From Nephrocerus scutellatus (lineage: Eukaryota > Arthropoda > Insecta > Diptera > Pipunculidae): 64,000 nucleotides of DNA. Under the pieces are notes generated by a model. The model saw only the letters and a list, made by a program, of their open reading frames with translations, was not told where the DNA came from and did no database searches. Position 1 is the stretch's first letter, and every line of letters starts with the position of its first letter. Below are positions 9,938 through 21,537 of this stretch, one piece after another. The stretch spans positions 87,630,779 through 87,694,778 of the forward strand of contig OX352761.1 of assembly GCA_947095585.1 (NCBI GenBank), read 5' to 3'. The position numbers and the translations under genes are program-made.

Positions 9938-10815
9938 TTTTTAAATTCTCTATTAACTTCGCGTACACGTGGCTGGCTGGCTGGCTGGTCAGATTTTATG
10001 ATCAATTTTTAATCCACTTCCCATATCCCGATTTTATTGAAATTTAGCACACATGAATATTTCCGGTGACAATACTTCTTTTAAAATTTGGAAGTGATCG
10101 GGCCCCGGGCTCGTGGGGCTCCCATACAAATTTAAAATAAAAATTTCCCGATTTTTTTCAAATTTTACACACATGTGTATACCCAATAAAAAATACTTTT
10201 TCTAAAATTTGGTAGTAATCGGGCCCCGGGTTCGGCCGCAGGGCCCTTATACACTTTTTTAATTTCTTATAGTGGCATCAGATACCGTCGTACTTTAATG
10301 ACTGTGTGCGGTGTGTGCTGCGCAGTCGGCTGCGCTGTATGGTTTTGGTGGTGGAGAGAGAGAGAGAGAGAAATCTTAGCGCACGCACAAATGAACCTAG
10401 CAAATGAAACGAGACATAAATGTTTTATGCTTAATTCAACTTACTTACTTATTTACTGAATTGTATTTTTATTGATGTTGTTTTTTTTGTCGATAACAAC
10501 TTACAGATAGAACAACAAGTTTTCACAATATTCTGTCATTGCGCGTTTTCATAAATTAGTTCAGAGCAGTCAAAGAGTTCCAAAGATAAATGCTCGTGTT
10601 TCTTATTTGCTCAGAGTATGAGCGTGCTCTAAGTGCTCCGAATAAAATGATCTGAGCATTTTCAATTTTAACATCTGATGTCAAATGTCTCTTTCGATGA
10701 TTTTCTCCTACAATAAAAAAAAAATGACCCAGGATCGAGGGGCTCCCATATCAATTTCTGCGATTACAGAATTTAGATGAAAAATTTTAATTTTTTGGGT
10801 TGTTTTTTTACAGAT
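9938..10815 (-). mobile_element. Minisatellite-bearing non-autonomous element, copy C
   Basis: The same opening (AAATTCTCTATTAACTTCGC, GTACACGTGGCTGGCTGG) and the same end near 10,770-10,815 (GATGAAAAATTTTAATTTTT, then GGGTTG plus a T run). Two repeat units with GGGCCCCGGG cores lie at about 10,020-10,255. The middle (10,260-10,735) is different DNA with a GA microsatellite at about 10,349-10,371, so the copy has either a variable core or an insertion. Confidence 0.5.
10349..10371. repeat. (GA)n microsatellite
   Basis: A run of about ten GA dinucleotides inside minisatellite-element copy C. Confidence 0.8.
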
Positions 10816-10879
10816 TGTATTAATATATGGGTTCATCTACCCTTGACTGATCCCATCTAATTTGCTAGTTTCTAACGGC

Positions 10880-12560
10880 TTCAGCACGTGCTGCTCTTCG
10901 GTTCAGATCACTCTTAGAACACTTAGTCGCTATATAGATGACATCTTTCGCCAGTAGATAATAATATTAATCGTGTTAGCCCATATTGGCGCTCCGTATA
11001 AAAGGATCGATAAGACAACTCTAGCCAACAGCTTTCTTCTAATTTGCTTCGCCATAATTCGAGACAGTGCTGAACATACTGTCCTTTATTGCTGCCAACC
11101 TTCATATATGTTCTTTAAATGATAGTCTCACATCAATTACCATTCCCATACCATAATTGAGCAATTACCAGCTTCAAATGTTATTGTCTCTCTTATTTTC
11201 CTACTGGATATAAGTAGAGTATTTGCCACAACGACGTTTGCAATCTCATCTGCGAAACTGACAATCTATGCCTCTTCAGGTATTTGGAACCAAAATATAC
11301 CGTCGTACATTATATTCCATAACTAAGGGCCTAACACAGACCCCTGCGGAACTTCTCCTGTAACCTTATATTCCTTCTGGTCATTGTCGGTGTCGGCAAA
11401 ATTCTGTTACCAAAGTGATCTGCCATCAATCTCAAAATGTACGACAGAACTTCTTTGACGTAGTTCATTGAATATGCAGCTTCATTTGGCTGAATTGAAT
11501 TCATTTTATCTCAATCCTTTCACCTTTTTCCATTTGTCGCTTTTTGCGCTAACTTTTTAACAAATTCAATGGCATCAATTGTTAAACGCGACTTGCGGAT
11601 AATTCTTTATAAGATTTTGCCCGATGTGTCGAGCATACATATAGGACGGTATGTGGTGGTGCGTCTAAGGGTTTTTTCCCTTTAGGGAGCAGGACAAGTC
11701 TGTTTTTTCCAATACTGTTTAGCATATTGGGGCACGAAGGAGATGTAAACAAGTTACCCTTAACTTTCGCCGATACTGTTCTGTACCGTATACCCCAGGT
11801 GTCTTCTGCGTTTTCTTGTGATCGTACTTTATAGATAACCAATGTTCATACGCCTTTTTCTTTGGCATTGCCGTCTGGCCCGTAGGCACTTCCGACGAAG
11901 TTCCGCGATTTCTTCCATCGTAGTAGACTTGCGATGGCCAATTAATACTTTCCTCGGCATTGCTACATCACAGGTTCTTCTTAACGAGGTCATAACTTTA
12001 GACACTTTTTCTGTAGCTGACCCTGAGATACTGGTATCCTCAAACATGAAAAGAAACAATTTTTCATCAAAGAATTTCGCAGTATGGCTTGGTTGTCACT
12101 ATGTTTGTGTAATTCGCTGATCTCCCAAGTGAAGGAGGTCACTTGGGAGATCTGACTTAAGAGGCAATTACTGATAAACGTTAAATCGATTTCTATTCTA
12201 TTCCATGTTTCAATAATGTAATCTGCAACGTAGAAAATGTTTCACCGCGAACATCTCTTTTCCGGCTGTCCCATTTCACAGAACATGCCTTAAAGTCGTC
12301 CGCTATCACCAGGGGATTTCGTTCACGAGCATCAACTTGACGGACCAGAAAAGTTGGAAACTCTTCTATTGATGCACTTGGTTGTGCATAAAAACTATAT
12401 ATAGGGATCTGATTGACTTATGCTCTTTCAAAACCGGAAACAACGTTTATTACAAACCCGCTACCAGTAGCGTCCACAGCACATATGCTTTCATCGAGGT
12501 TTCTGTATGGTTCGCTGATAATAGCAGCATCTATTCCCAGTTTACGCACAGTTTGATGAA
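10880..12560 (-). pseudogene. Decayed R1-like LINE (endonuclease-reverse transcriptase)
   Basis: Reading the minus strand from high to low coordinate, the domains appear in normal order but in shifting frames. Endonuclease: NLDESICAVDATGSGFVINV, then NPLVIADDFKACSVKWDSR (about 12,560-12,230). Linker: EEIAELRRKCLRARRQCQRK (11,842-12,059). RT fingers: WGIRYRTVSAKVKG, then RLVLLPKGKKPLDAP (11,582-11,842). Palm: GEVPQGSVLGP, then IVSFADEIANVV (about 11,370-11,210), where FADD has become FADE. Thumb: ARVVLSILLYGAPIWANT, then YWRKMSSI (about 11,050-10,930). The RLVLLPKGKKP and YGAPIWA motifs point to the R1 clade. Many stops; dead. Confidence 0.65.
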
Positions 12561-12761
12561 AAAGATCCTTTGCAGCTTAACAATGATAAAGATTTACTTG
12601 GATAATCGTCATTTCATCTACGCTAGCTGTACAGCCTTCTGATATGCAGTGCACTTAAAGCTGCCTGTCAGATGTATAGAATTCTTGCTACTATCCTTAT
12701 GATGACGACGGAGCATGCATTGAGGCTCATTAGTGCAGGACTTAGGTACATGCTAGAGTTT

Positions 12762-12864
12762 TAAACAATCTCAACACTCACAAATCCGCTGGCCCAGATG
12801 GTATTTGCCCATTAGTTCTAAAGAGGTGTTCTACCAAGCTGGCATTACAATTGCGTAAGCTTTT
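12762..12864 (+). pseudogene. LINE reverse transcriptase scrap
   Basis: Reads LNNLNTHKSAGPDGICPLVL, then KRCSTKLALQLRKLF, the 'N-KS-GPDGi-p-iLK' block at the start of Jockey-superfamily reverse transcriptases. It ends exactly where the 5' end of the next LINE (CAGTCAGCAT) starts, so that LINE appears to have landed in an older LINE. Confidence 0.6.
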
Positions 12865-13100
12865 CAGTCAGCATTGAGCGCTCAACACACGAGCACATCT
12901 TTAAAGATCCCGCACCAGATCGCTCAGCTACCTGCTACCGGCAACGGAAAAAAACCATCTCACCAAAAAGCGAGCATTTCGCTACCTGCGACTTTTGAAA
13001 ATATTTAGCTTCACTAATTACTTTTTAATTTCAGGCACATATTTTAAATTAATAGTCATTTAATTTCAGATCAAGTTTTTTCATTTTCCAGCCCTAAAAA

Positions 13101-14351
13101 ATGGGTAAAAAACAGAAAAGGAAGGAAAAAGTCAACGAGGTCTTATCCTTAATTAAGGAACAAATCACCAACCATGGTGGGGATTTCCTCTCGTCATTGT
13201 ACGAAAGGCTGGGTGAAGTCAACCAGCTTTGCGAGGAATCAGCTACCTCTGTAGAGGAGAGCATGAGCGTATGCAATGAATCGGACACTGAAGTGCCCGT
13301 GTCCAGCAGTGGTGGAGAGGATAACTCCAGCGACGAAGACAGTCGCAAAGCTTGGTCTTCTCCCGAAACCATGCCCGCAAAGGCAAAAAAAAGGAGGTTG
13401 TCTGGAAATTGCAGACCATCATCGCCACCAACATCATCTTCTCCTGCAGTGGCTGCTGTTGATAAAAACATTTCTGTTGATAAAACAGCTATACCAAAAG
13501 AGTCCCAAAAGGTCTCAAATAAGAAGGCACCACCACCAGTCGCTCCATCAAGCCAAAAATCCCAAACTACGGGACCAACAGCAAAACATTTTGCCATGCC
13601 GCCAATAGTCTGCTTCAGACTAAACGTCGCTGAACTATCAAAGTTCACGAAGAGCGCCAACATTAGTTGCAGAATTCGCAACATCAACAGCAACAAATCA
13701 GTCGTTACGGCCATGAACAGAGATGGCCATCAGCTAATTCGGTCTTTCCTACAATCGAGAAAAACTGAATTTAACACTTATACTGCAAAGGAGGACAGGA
13801 AAGAAATGTTGGTCCTAAAAGGTATTCACCACTCCTTTGATGCTGAAGATGTCAATGAAGGGTTGACGACAGAGGGTGTCCCTGTACTGGTGGTGAAACC
13901 CTTCAAAAGACGACAACGTTTTCTGCACAAACTGCCAGAAAAATTGACATCCTGCAAACTATAAAGGATGTCCAAAATATAAGGAAAAGATGGCTGAAAA
14001 GCTTAAAACCGCACAAAAGAAGAAGGAACAACATAAATTCACCCAGATGTCTGCTTCAAAAGCCATAGTAAAGGGAGTAAGTTTTGCTAGTAGAGCTGCT
14101 TTGGGGACTTCCAGCAAGCCTCTAACAAGCAGCCATGCAGCATCAAACAGCAAACCAATAAAAAAGCCAGCCGTTAAACCTCTACCATCTACCGGAAAAG
14201 CCAACATCTTCGACGATGCGGAAAGGCTATTTGGCTCTTCACAATTTTACAGAAGGTAAGAGAAGTCGTGCCTGCTAATTATAGCAGTCTTGATGACAGG
14301 TCCAAAACAACTGTTTTGGGTCGACTTATTTGTGAATTATGTTCACAATAA
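13101..14351 (+). pseudogene. LINE ORF1 (gag-like), zinc knuckles deleted
   Basis: The ATG at 13,101 opens a Lys-rich start, a Ser/Glu-rich disordered stretch and a basic KAKKRRLSG patch. An RNA-binding-like region follows (ICFRLNVAELSKF-type, then HQLIRSFLQS and KEMLVLKGIHHSFDAEDV). After VVKPFK about 300 nt present in sister copies is missing, with joining at a short A/G-rich match near 13,908. The frame shifts there and stops at 13,964. The C-terminal part resumes at 13,990 (MAEKLKTAQKKKEQHKF) with another shift near 14,256. ORF1 proteins of this type bind element RNA; without knuckles this one is defective. Confidence 0.7.
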
Positions 14352-15431
14352 GCAGGATAAGTATATTCTCATATAATGTGAATTCCATTTATTCGTTAGC
14401 TAGGCGTATCAGAATAACATTATTTATTAAAACTAATAAACCTGACATTCTTCTTTTACAGGAAACAAATCTCACTGGGAGAAATCCTTTCAGTCCAGAC
14501 GGATACAATATCCACAGGGTCAACAAAGGCAGTGGACGCTCTGGGACGGCGGTCCTTATCAGGAACACTATGGCAGGCGAAAAGGTCCAAATTAGTGGTC
14601 TACGTAGCATGGAAGCAACAGCTGTCAGCATTAAAGTCAACGAAGTGGAGACCTTGCTGGTGATATCGGTGTACAATCACTGTAACGCAACGAGGGAAGA
14701 CATCCAACGGGATTTGCAAACTGTCTGCAACACCTCCTCTATACACACATACTGTGTTGTTGGAGGTGATTTTAATGCTAGACATACTCGATGGCAGGAC
14801 GAAGTGTGCAATCACAAGGGAAGGGCCATTACAGACTGGATGGACTCAAATCCGCATCAGCACACGATGGCTATAGTTTCACAGCCCCGGAAGACGTACC
14901 CTCGGACACCGTCAACTCTGGATTTCTTTCTGGCAACCACAAATTTCTTAAATATTCTCCCAGAATTAAGAAATTATTCCTGCTTGGCGCATGATAGCGA
15001 CTCGGATCATATGGCCATAGAGCTTCGAGTGAGGCTGAACCAGCGAATTGTGCAAGTCACCCCAACACCTGAACTTCACATCAACTTTAAGAAAATAAAC
15101 TGGAACCGGTTTAGATCAGAAGTTGAAGCTGAACTTTCTATTCCAGCGGCTTGCAGAATACAGAAATTGATGATGCTATCAGAAATTTTGAGATTACAGT
15201 GAATTCAGCCATTGATCGGCAGAAAACAATTCGCACTAGCAGGGATCGCTTCCAACACTTGTCTGAGCATATACAGGCCATATATGCTCACAAGCAACGG
15301 CTTAGGAAACGCCTTCAGAGAATCTTCAATAGGACACTTAACACAACAGTCAACGACGAATACCCGTCTGTCCTTTCGCAACTGCGTTGTACAGTTAACA
15401 TGTGTCGTCAAGCTGTGCGGAGGTTTCAGGA
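14339..15431 (+). pseudogene. LINE ORF2: endonuclease, truncated before RT
   Basis: ORF2 starts at an ATG overlapping the ORF1 stop by 13 nt (ORF1 TAA at 14,349-14,351), so ORF2 translation probably relied on stop-restart or frameshift. The APE endonuclease motifs are all present in order: FSYNVNSIYS, LLLQETNLTG, CVVGGDFNARHTRW, STLDFFLATTNF and DSDSDHMAIEL. The frame breaks near 15,155, where 11 nt is missing compared with array copies, and the DNA ends in the linker at RRFQE. No reverse transcriptase remains. Confidence 0.75.
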
Positions 15432-15596
15432 ATGGAGGAAAAAAAATTTATTTTGGAATTTTTAGAGGTATATCGTTCTCTACCAGCGTTGTGGAACGTA
15501 AATCCAAAGAAGTATAGCAACTCTAATTTAACAAATGACCAGTACGAAACGCTCTTTAAAAAATACCAAGAAAGATATCCAAAATATCAATAATAT
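15432..15596 (+). pseudogene. Harbinger MADF-protein N-terminus
   Basis: Reads MEEKKFILEFLEVYRSLPAL, then WNVNPKKYSNSNLTNDQYE, a clear MADF-domain start (Leu-rich helix, LW-v----Y--). It begins at the break in the LINE and stops after about 50 residues. It differs in sequence from the MADF protein of the array Harbinger. The transposase remnant faces it from the other side, as in the complete Harbinger at 35-38 kb. Confidence 0.65.
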
Positions 15597-15599
15597 CAA

Positions 15600-15955
15600 T
15601 ATCAAAAATTGCTTCGCTCGTTTCGTTGACAATACGACCAATTGAATGTTCAGATATAGATAGCACTGATGCATTTCAAGTCCGCAAACGTATTGCCTGT
15701 AGCCAGTAAACGAAGAGTTATTAAAAGACGATGACTTTCAGGTATAACATCTCGCATTTGGGTACCTTTTTTTATAATTTTGAGTGTAATCATTACTCAT
15801 AACAAGAAGTTGATCATATGCCTCCTCGTTCATGCGGAGGAAATTTCTAAAATCATTCGGCGAATTTAATTTCAGTTAACTCAGAAGATGTTCGTGTGAA
15901 AACTCGTTTCGTTTTTTTAGCCATTCCTTTCTCCACACCAGTTTCTTCCGGACTT
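15600..15955 (-). pseudogene. PIF/Harbinger transposase N-terminal remnant
   Basis: The minus strand, across small shifts, reads LNSPNDFRNFLRMNEEAYDQ, LLVMSNDY, GTQMRDVIPESHRL and LRLLATGN. This is the pre-catalytic region of PIF/Harbinger transposases (F-nf-RM----f--Ll--v, then --m---I-p--RL--tLRfLAtG). The whole catalytic DDE half is absent. The plus-strand MADF fragment at 15,432 converges on it, so this is an internally deleted Harbinger. Confidence 0.6.
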
Positions 15956-16007
15956 TTTTACTTTTCTTCCTCAACGCTAGCGCTAGTCCCACAGGGAGCG
16001 AGCTATT

Positions 16008-16032
16008 CAATTTAACTATAGTCTAAATTCAC
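16008..16032 (-). repeat. Harbinger/MITE terminal sequence
   Basis: AATTTAACTATAGTCTAAATT matches the sub-terminal sequence of the MITE family at 1,206 and 33,408-35,335 (reverse complement). It suggests that this deleted Harbinger, or a close relative, is the parent of that family. Confidence 0.5.
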
Positions 16033-16107
16033 TTTTATGCGCCACATAACTCATAACAATAACATATTACATTAACGCATTGAACACCAAGTTGTTACAA
16101 CATTTTC

Positions 16108-16150
16108 TCATTAGAGAATTTACATGAAAAATTTTAATTTGATTTTTTAC
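16108..16150 (-). repeat. Terminal scrap of the minisatellite element
   Basis: TTAGAGAATTTACATGAAAA, then TTTTAATTTGATTTTTT, matches the distal end of copies A-C. DNA from 16,150 to 16,445 has no recognised feature. Confidence 0.5.
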
Positions 16151-16621
16151 GCATACCATCATTGCCACGGGTGGGCGTGCACTTTATTGAAAATTAAAAA
16201 AAAGAAAATTAAAACGAAGGAATGTGATTTTCATTATGTCACATTCCTCACGTTTGTAGCCGGTTTCAATTTATTTTCTTAGAATTCTCTGATTCATTGA
16301 AAAAGCAATAGGTTTACAAATGATGTGTCCCTTCGTATGTTTATATGTTTTACAAAACCTGATGTTAAACAATTAGAAAAACTGATAACTAACAAACTAA
16401 GATGACCCATCGATAAAATTTTTAAAACAAAAATATAATTAAATAATTATTGCGAGCCCGAAGAGCGAAGCTTTTATTAAGAGGACATGAAAATTTTTCA
16501 GCGAGCGCGTGTACGTTTGTACGTTACCTTTGTACCGTTTGTTAGCGCTCGGCTTGCGATGGTGTAATTTGTCCATTAATAGGTGTTACTACTTCTGTGG
16601 AAACTGAAAAAATACTCAATC

Positions 16622-16790
16622 TACGCATCGCTATCGATTTTTTAAGCCTAAAGGTTTGCAAAGTTATATGTGGTTTTTCAAACTATTTCATTTTTCGATT
16701 TTCAATGCGCTATAGATTTTTTTAAGCCTAAAGGTTTGCAAAGTTAAATGTGGTTTTTCAATCTATTTCAGAAATCGCTTATGACTGAAA
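16622..16790. repeat. Tandem duplication, unit ~88 bp
   Basis: AAGCCTAAAGGTTTGCAAAG, then TTATATGTGGTTTTTCAA, occurs near 16,645 and again, with a few changes, near 16,727. Confidence 0.75.
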
Positions 16791-16923
16791 GACCTATTGA
16801 ATAAAATACCTACATTTAACGTTGCATACTATAAGGCTCTTAAGATAAATTAGTCTTTAGACTGAATTACAACTAAATATACATACACGGGTGTGTTTAG
16901 TCACTCGCATAGGAACGATTTTC

Positions 16924-17148
16924 AGTACTAATCCCAAGTTAAAGTTACAATTTTATGAATTTATTTTTAAGGGAAGACGGCAAAACAAGTCTGACGAATT
17001 TCATTGATAATCATTATCGTCATTGTTTGTTAAGTACTAATCCCAAGTTAAAGTTACAATTTTATGACTTTATTTTTAAGGGAAGACGGCAAAACAAGTC
17101 TGACGAATTTCATTGATAATCATTATCGTCATTGTTTGTTAAGTCATA
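16924..17148. repeat. Tandem duplication, unit ~112 bp
   Basis: AGTACTAATCCCAAGTTAAA through CATTGTTTGTTAAGT is present twice back to back (about 16,924 and 17,035) with only a couple of differences, indicating a recent duplication. Confidence 0.85.
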
Positions 17149-17455
17149 TGTCTCGGCTTTTACCAGTCAGAATTTAATAGGGCTAGTTTTATAGCAATTG
17201 TGACGCGTGTGGCGCGTGTAAAAAAATAAACATAAATTAAAAAAAATAAACAAATTTAAAAAAAAGTTTTTTTTTTTTAAAAAAAAAGTTTTTTTTTTTT
17301 TAAAAAAAAACAGTTTTTTACAAAAATTTAGTTTTTTACAAAAATTTAGTTTTTTTTAACAAAAAAAAAACAAATGCCCAAAAAAATTGTTACAAATTTC
17401 GTGAAATAGTTACTATTGGGCTTTTAAGATAATTAAGTGTTTAGAGACTAAATTT

Positions 17456-17575
17456 CAAGAGAGATACAACGCGACTTCTTTACTTAAAGTTCACTTTATT
17501 TCTGAGTTTATTTTAATAAAGTTGGGTTTATATACTAATTCGCTGGCAACTCTGTCAAGATAATAGCAAGTGTGC
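17456..17575. repeat. LTR-like fragment, left half (split)
   Basis: GAGATACAACGCGACTTCTT, then ACTTAAAGTTCACTTTATT, matches 30,913-31,000. There this sequence is followed without a break by the piece that here lies at 22,692. On the minus strand it contains AATAAAGTGAACTTTAAGT, which looks like an LTR poly(A) region. Confidence 0.55.
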
Positions 17576-17916
17576 TTAAGTCAGTGTTATTTTTAAAACT
17601 TTAAAAATCATATTTATTCGCGCGTAATAAACGCGAAATTATCTTCCAACAATTGTGCTCTGTGTAAACTATCACGGTCATCTGAAATTCTCACCGGAAG
17701 ATCAATCAGTGCAAAGGTAAGCAGAATCATTATTTCTCAATTTACCTGGTGATCAATTACTAGCTCCAGCGCTCCGTGGACCTTGTGGAACCGGTGGAAC
17801 TCAAGCTACCATCAAAAGCTCCAAACACCTAAGCTTTCTAGCCCAGATTCATTAGGCTTATCACAGACAACAACCACCCGATCTGCTTAATTGCCTAAAG
17901 GTATGCTCTGTTTTTC

Positions 17917-19134
17917 ATGAGCTACGTGAAAAATGAGTGTATTAAGATCGCCTCCACCCGACTGGAAAATAACTTATTTTACCTTGACTCAAAACTAACT
18001 TCAACGACAGCAACACTAACATCAACAACCATTACAACTGCAAGTGCATCATCGTTCAATGCAACGACCACACTAATTTCAAGTAACGCCAACACTATAA
18101 CTACACCCATAACAAATACATCTCTAACCATCAAAACAGACGACCCCACCACAAAACCTAGCGCAATGCAATCAAAAAGAAACAGGGCATCCCCCGAAAA
18201 AACTAAAAAACTCAAAAATCTAAATACCGTAAAAAACTACTGGCTGAACCAACCCGAGGAGAAATCTCACAATCGCTTTGATATCCTTTCAACGGATCAT
18301 GAACTAGATGAACCTGAAAGCTTGTCCAAGAAAATTATAAGACCAAGTCGCCGAAACCCCCGCCAATATATGTTTCAACCTAACTACTTCAAATGACACA
18401 TACGAATTAAAAGTCTTACAAAATAATGAAATAAAAATACAGACCACCGACTCCATAACATATACAAAAATAGTAAAAGAACTCAAACTCAAAAACACAC
18501 AATATTATACATTTAAACCCAATGAACAGCGTAACTGTAGTCATGCTACGTAATATGCACCACTCCGCGGACCAGGAGGAAATCAAAAAAGAACTAAACG
18601 AATATGGACACAGCGTTACTAACATACACAACATTTTACAATGAGGAACTAAAAAGCCCCTTTCAATATGCACTGCAAGATATCTTTCGAACCACCTTAT
18701 CAAAAAAGGTCCATCCCTCAGTGCATGAATTGCCAAAAATACGGTCACACAAACAACTTTTGCTCACTCGAACCATCCTGTGTGAAGTGCGCCGGAAAAC
18801 GCAGGATGACTGAATGTACTTTATCTCCGGATTGCAATAACTTAAAATGCGCACTCTGCGGGAAACCACACACCGCAAACTATAAGGGTTGCGAAGTATA
18901 TAAAGCTCTAAAGGTACAAAGATATCCGCAACTAAGGAAAAAAACGATCGATGAGCAGAACTCAGAAGTTAAAAACCATGACAATACCAAAACTGTCTCC
19001 AGCATGGTCCAACCTTCGACAACATATGCTGAGGCAATTAAAAGCAATACAATTCCTGCTGTAAAAAATAATACTCCCCCTACAAACAGCAATCAGGAAC
19101 CAAGGAGCAATACTCCTCCCACAAACAATAAATA
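17917..19134 (+). pseudogene. Jockey LINE ORF1 (gag-like)
   Basis: The ATG at 17,917 starts a Thr/Ser-rich N-terminus, then KRNRASPEKTKKLKN and NRFDILSTDHE. The first frame stops at 18,396; a shifted frame gives the 'TYTKIVKELKLKNTQYYTFK'-type domain (about 18,400-18,600). A further frame from 18,668 has three knuckles: CMNCQKYGHTNNFC, CVKCAGKRRMTEC (where the expected His is not visible) and CALCGKPHTANYKGC. The CX2CX4HX4C and CX2CX3HX6C spacings are those of Jockey gag proteins, which bind element RNA. At least two frameshifts. Confidence 0.7.
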
Positions 19135-21537
19135 GGAAAACTCAACAAAACTCACAGATGACCTATCCGTAATCAAAGAAATGATGAAACAACTAATATC
19201 ACAGATCTCTAACATGATGAATATACTAACATTATTAATGACTAAAATAAATAATGGACATTAATTTAAACCTTAAAATCGTCATATGGAATTCAAACGG
19301 ACTAATCCAACATGCTTTAGAAGTAAAATAATTTATGAAAAACAACTCAATAGAAATCCTTTTAATTTTAGAAACTCACTTCACAAGCAAGAGTTTTCTA
19401 AAAAATTTCCCAGCTTTAAAATGTTCCACACAAACCACCCTAGTGGACGAGCTCACGGCGGAACCGCAATTATAATCAGACAACCATCCAAATCGAGGAC
19501 ACACAAGGACCCCTTACAATATCTGCACTATACTGCCCACCAAAGTTCACAATTAGTACTGGAGTATACTGACTACTTCAAATACCTGGGGCCACGTTTT
19601 ATCGCAGGTGGAGAATTTAACGCAAAGAATACAGACTGGGGATCAAGACTAACATGGATGTTCTGAACAGGTGCAACTGTAAATTTTTAAGTACTGGAGA
19701 ACCAACCTATTGGCCCACTGACACCAGAAAAACTCCTCATAAACTTCTGCATAACTAAGAACATTAACTTAAATCAACTAACAATAAAAACTTGCCTTGA
19801 CCTTTCCTCAGACCACTCACCAATCATTATTAAATATCTCAAAAACGTAAGACTGCAAATAAAAATGCCCCCCTTGACTAACCACAAGACCGACTGGGAT
19901 GCATACCGACAACTTGTTGACAAAAATATTGAACTAACGATTCCGCTAACAACCAATCAAGACCTTGAGAGTGCAATAATTCATCTCAACGATACTCTTT
20001 TCTCTGCCGCACTAAAATCAACGCCAGAGTTAAAACAACGAAATACTGCTACTTTCACGTCGAAAAAAATAAGACTAAAAATCAAAGAAAAGCGAAAATT
20101 TAGGAAAATTTGGCACACTACTAGATCACCGCTTGACAAAGCAAACTACAACAAATCGACGAAAGAACTAAAGGCTATCATCAAAGAGGACAACAACAGT
20201 CGTATAAACAAATACTTGTCAAATCTCACACCAACGCACACAACCAACTTCTCTCAGTGGAAATTAAACAAACGTCTTAAGAACGGAACTACCCATCACC
20301 CACCTATCAAAAACATTGACGGTACCTGGTCTAGAATATGCATGGACAAAGCGAAAACTCTAGCTGACTACTTTACAACAACATTCACTAATGCAATTAA
20401 TGGTCAGAATATCTCATTTCCACAAAATAACACAACTACAAACACAAGAACTTAACGAATATCCGCCAAAGAAATAAAAGATCACTTTAAACATAAACTA
20501 AATCTAAATAAATCTGCCGGGTATGTCATGATTAATGGGAAACCATTAAAATATTTACCTGACAATGCCATTATATACCTTAGAAATATCTTTAACGCTG
20601 TTATACGTCAAAATTACTATCCTAAAGTCTGGAAGGTATCCAAAATAATAGCCATTCCTAAACCCGGTAAAGATCCTACGAAAACTTCTTTATATAGACC
20701 GATAAGTCTATTACCAATTATATCAAAGATATTCGAAAATATGATACTTGACCGTATTGACAAAGACAACAAAATCTTATCCCAGACCACCAATTTGGTT
20801 TTCGACAAAAACACTCGACTATTCAACAAGTTCATCGCGTAACCAATAGAATATTGAATGACTTGGACGAGGAAAAATATTGTGTGTCAGTTTATTTAGA
20901 CGTTGCAAAGGCCTTCGATAGTGTCTGGCATAAAGGACTACTATTTAAATTAAACAGTATGCTTCCAGACTACTATGAATTAATTAAAAGCTACTTGAAC
21001 GATAGACACTTCTACGTGCAATACAACGAAGAGTGCTCCGATTTACGCCAAATAGATGCAGGTGTACCCCAAGGAAGTATTTTAGGACCTACGCTCTATC
21101 TTCTTTATACAGCGGACATACCGACTCCAATCAACTCCATGCTAGCTCTATTTGCAGATGACACTGTAATCCTATCCTCAAACAAATGCATAAAACTAGC
21201 CACAGAACAAGCCAGAATAGCGCTGTACAGGACAGTAGAATGGTTCCTCAAATGGGGAATCAAGATAAACGAGGACAAAACAACACAAATTGTATACACT
21301 ACAAAAAGAAATTATATTCCAGAAATTATAAGCTTAAACAACAAAGAAATCCCCCTTGACAATGAAGCTAAATACCTGGTATATTAATAGACAAAAAATT
21401 GACTTGGAAACCTCATATAATCTCTAAACGAAACCAAATAAAAAACAAATTCAGACAACTTTTCTGGCTTCTAGGGAAGAATTCAAAGTTATCAACAGAA
21501 AATAAACTATTAATATATAAAACTAAGATACTAAAGC

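Larger units (their letters stand above)
12865..15431 (+). mobile_element. Jockey-like LINE, solitary copy (array family)
   Basis: Same family as the LINE half of the 38-64 kb array: the same CAGTCAGCAT start, 5' UTR, ORF1 and endonuclease. It is truncated in the linker before reverse transcriptase, where it meets a Harbinger MADF frame at 15,432. It lacks the 8-nt and 45-nt deletions of array lineage B and the 25-nt deletion of lineage A, so in those respects it is closer to the ancestor. It has its own deletion of the zinc knuckles. Confidence 0.8.
16450..17455 (-). mobile_element. Non-autonomous element related to the insertion at 21.5-22.3 kb
   Basis: ATTGCGAGCCCGAAGAGCGA, then AAGAGGACATGAAAATTTTT, at the left end is the inverted match of the right end of the 21,538-22,287 insertion. 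CTTTTAAGATAATTAAGT near 17,420 and a second version near 16,840 match that insertion's left end. The interior holds two local duplications and a long A/T block (17,220-17,390). No coding frame is recognised. It may be two overlapping partial copies. Confidence 0.45.

Noticed and set aside
13094..13714. Long minus-strand frame opposite LINE ORF1 (206 codons, repeated in several units)
   Set aside because: It is the antisense of the acidic/Ser-rich ORF1 coding sequence; hydrophobic text comes from complementing Glu/Ser codons. It follows ORF1 indels exactly and has no own signals.
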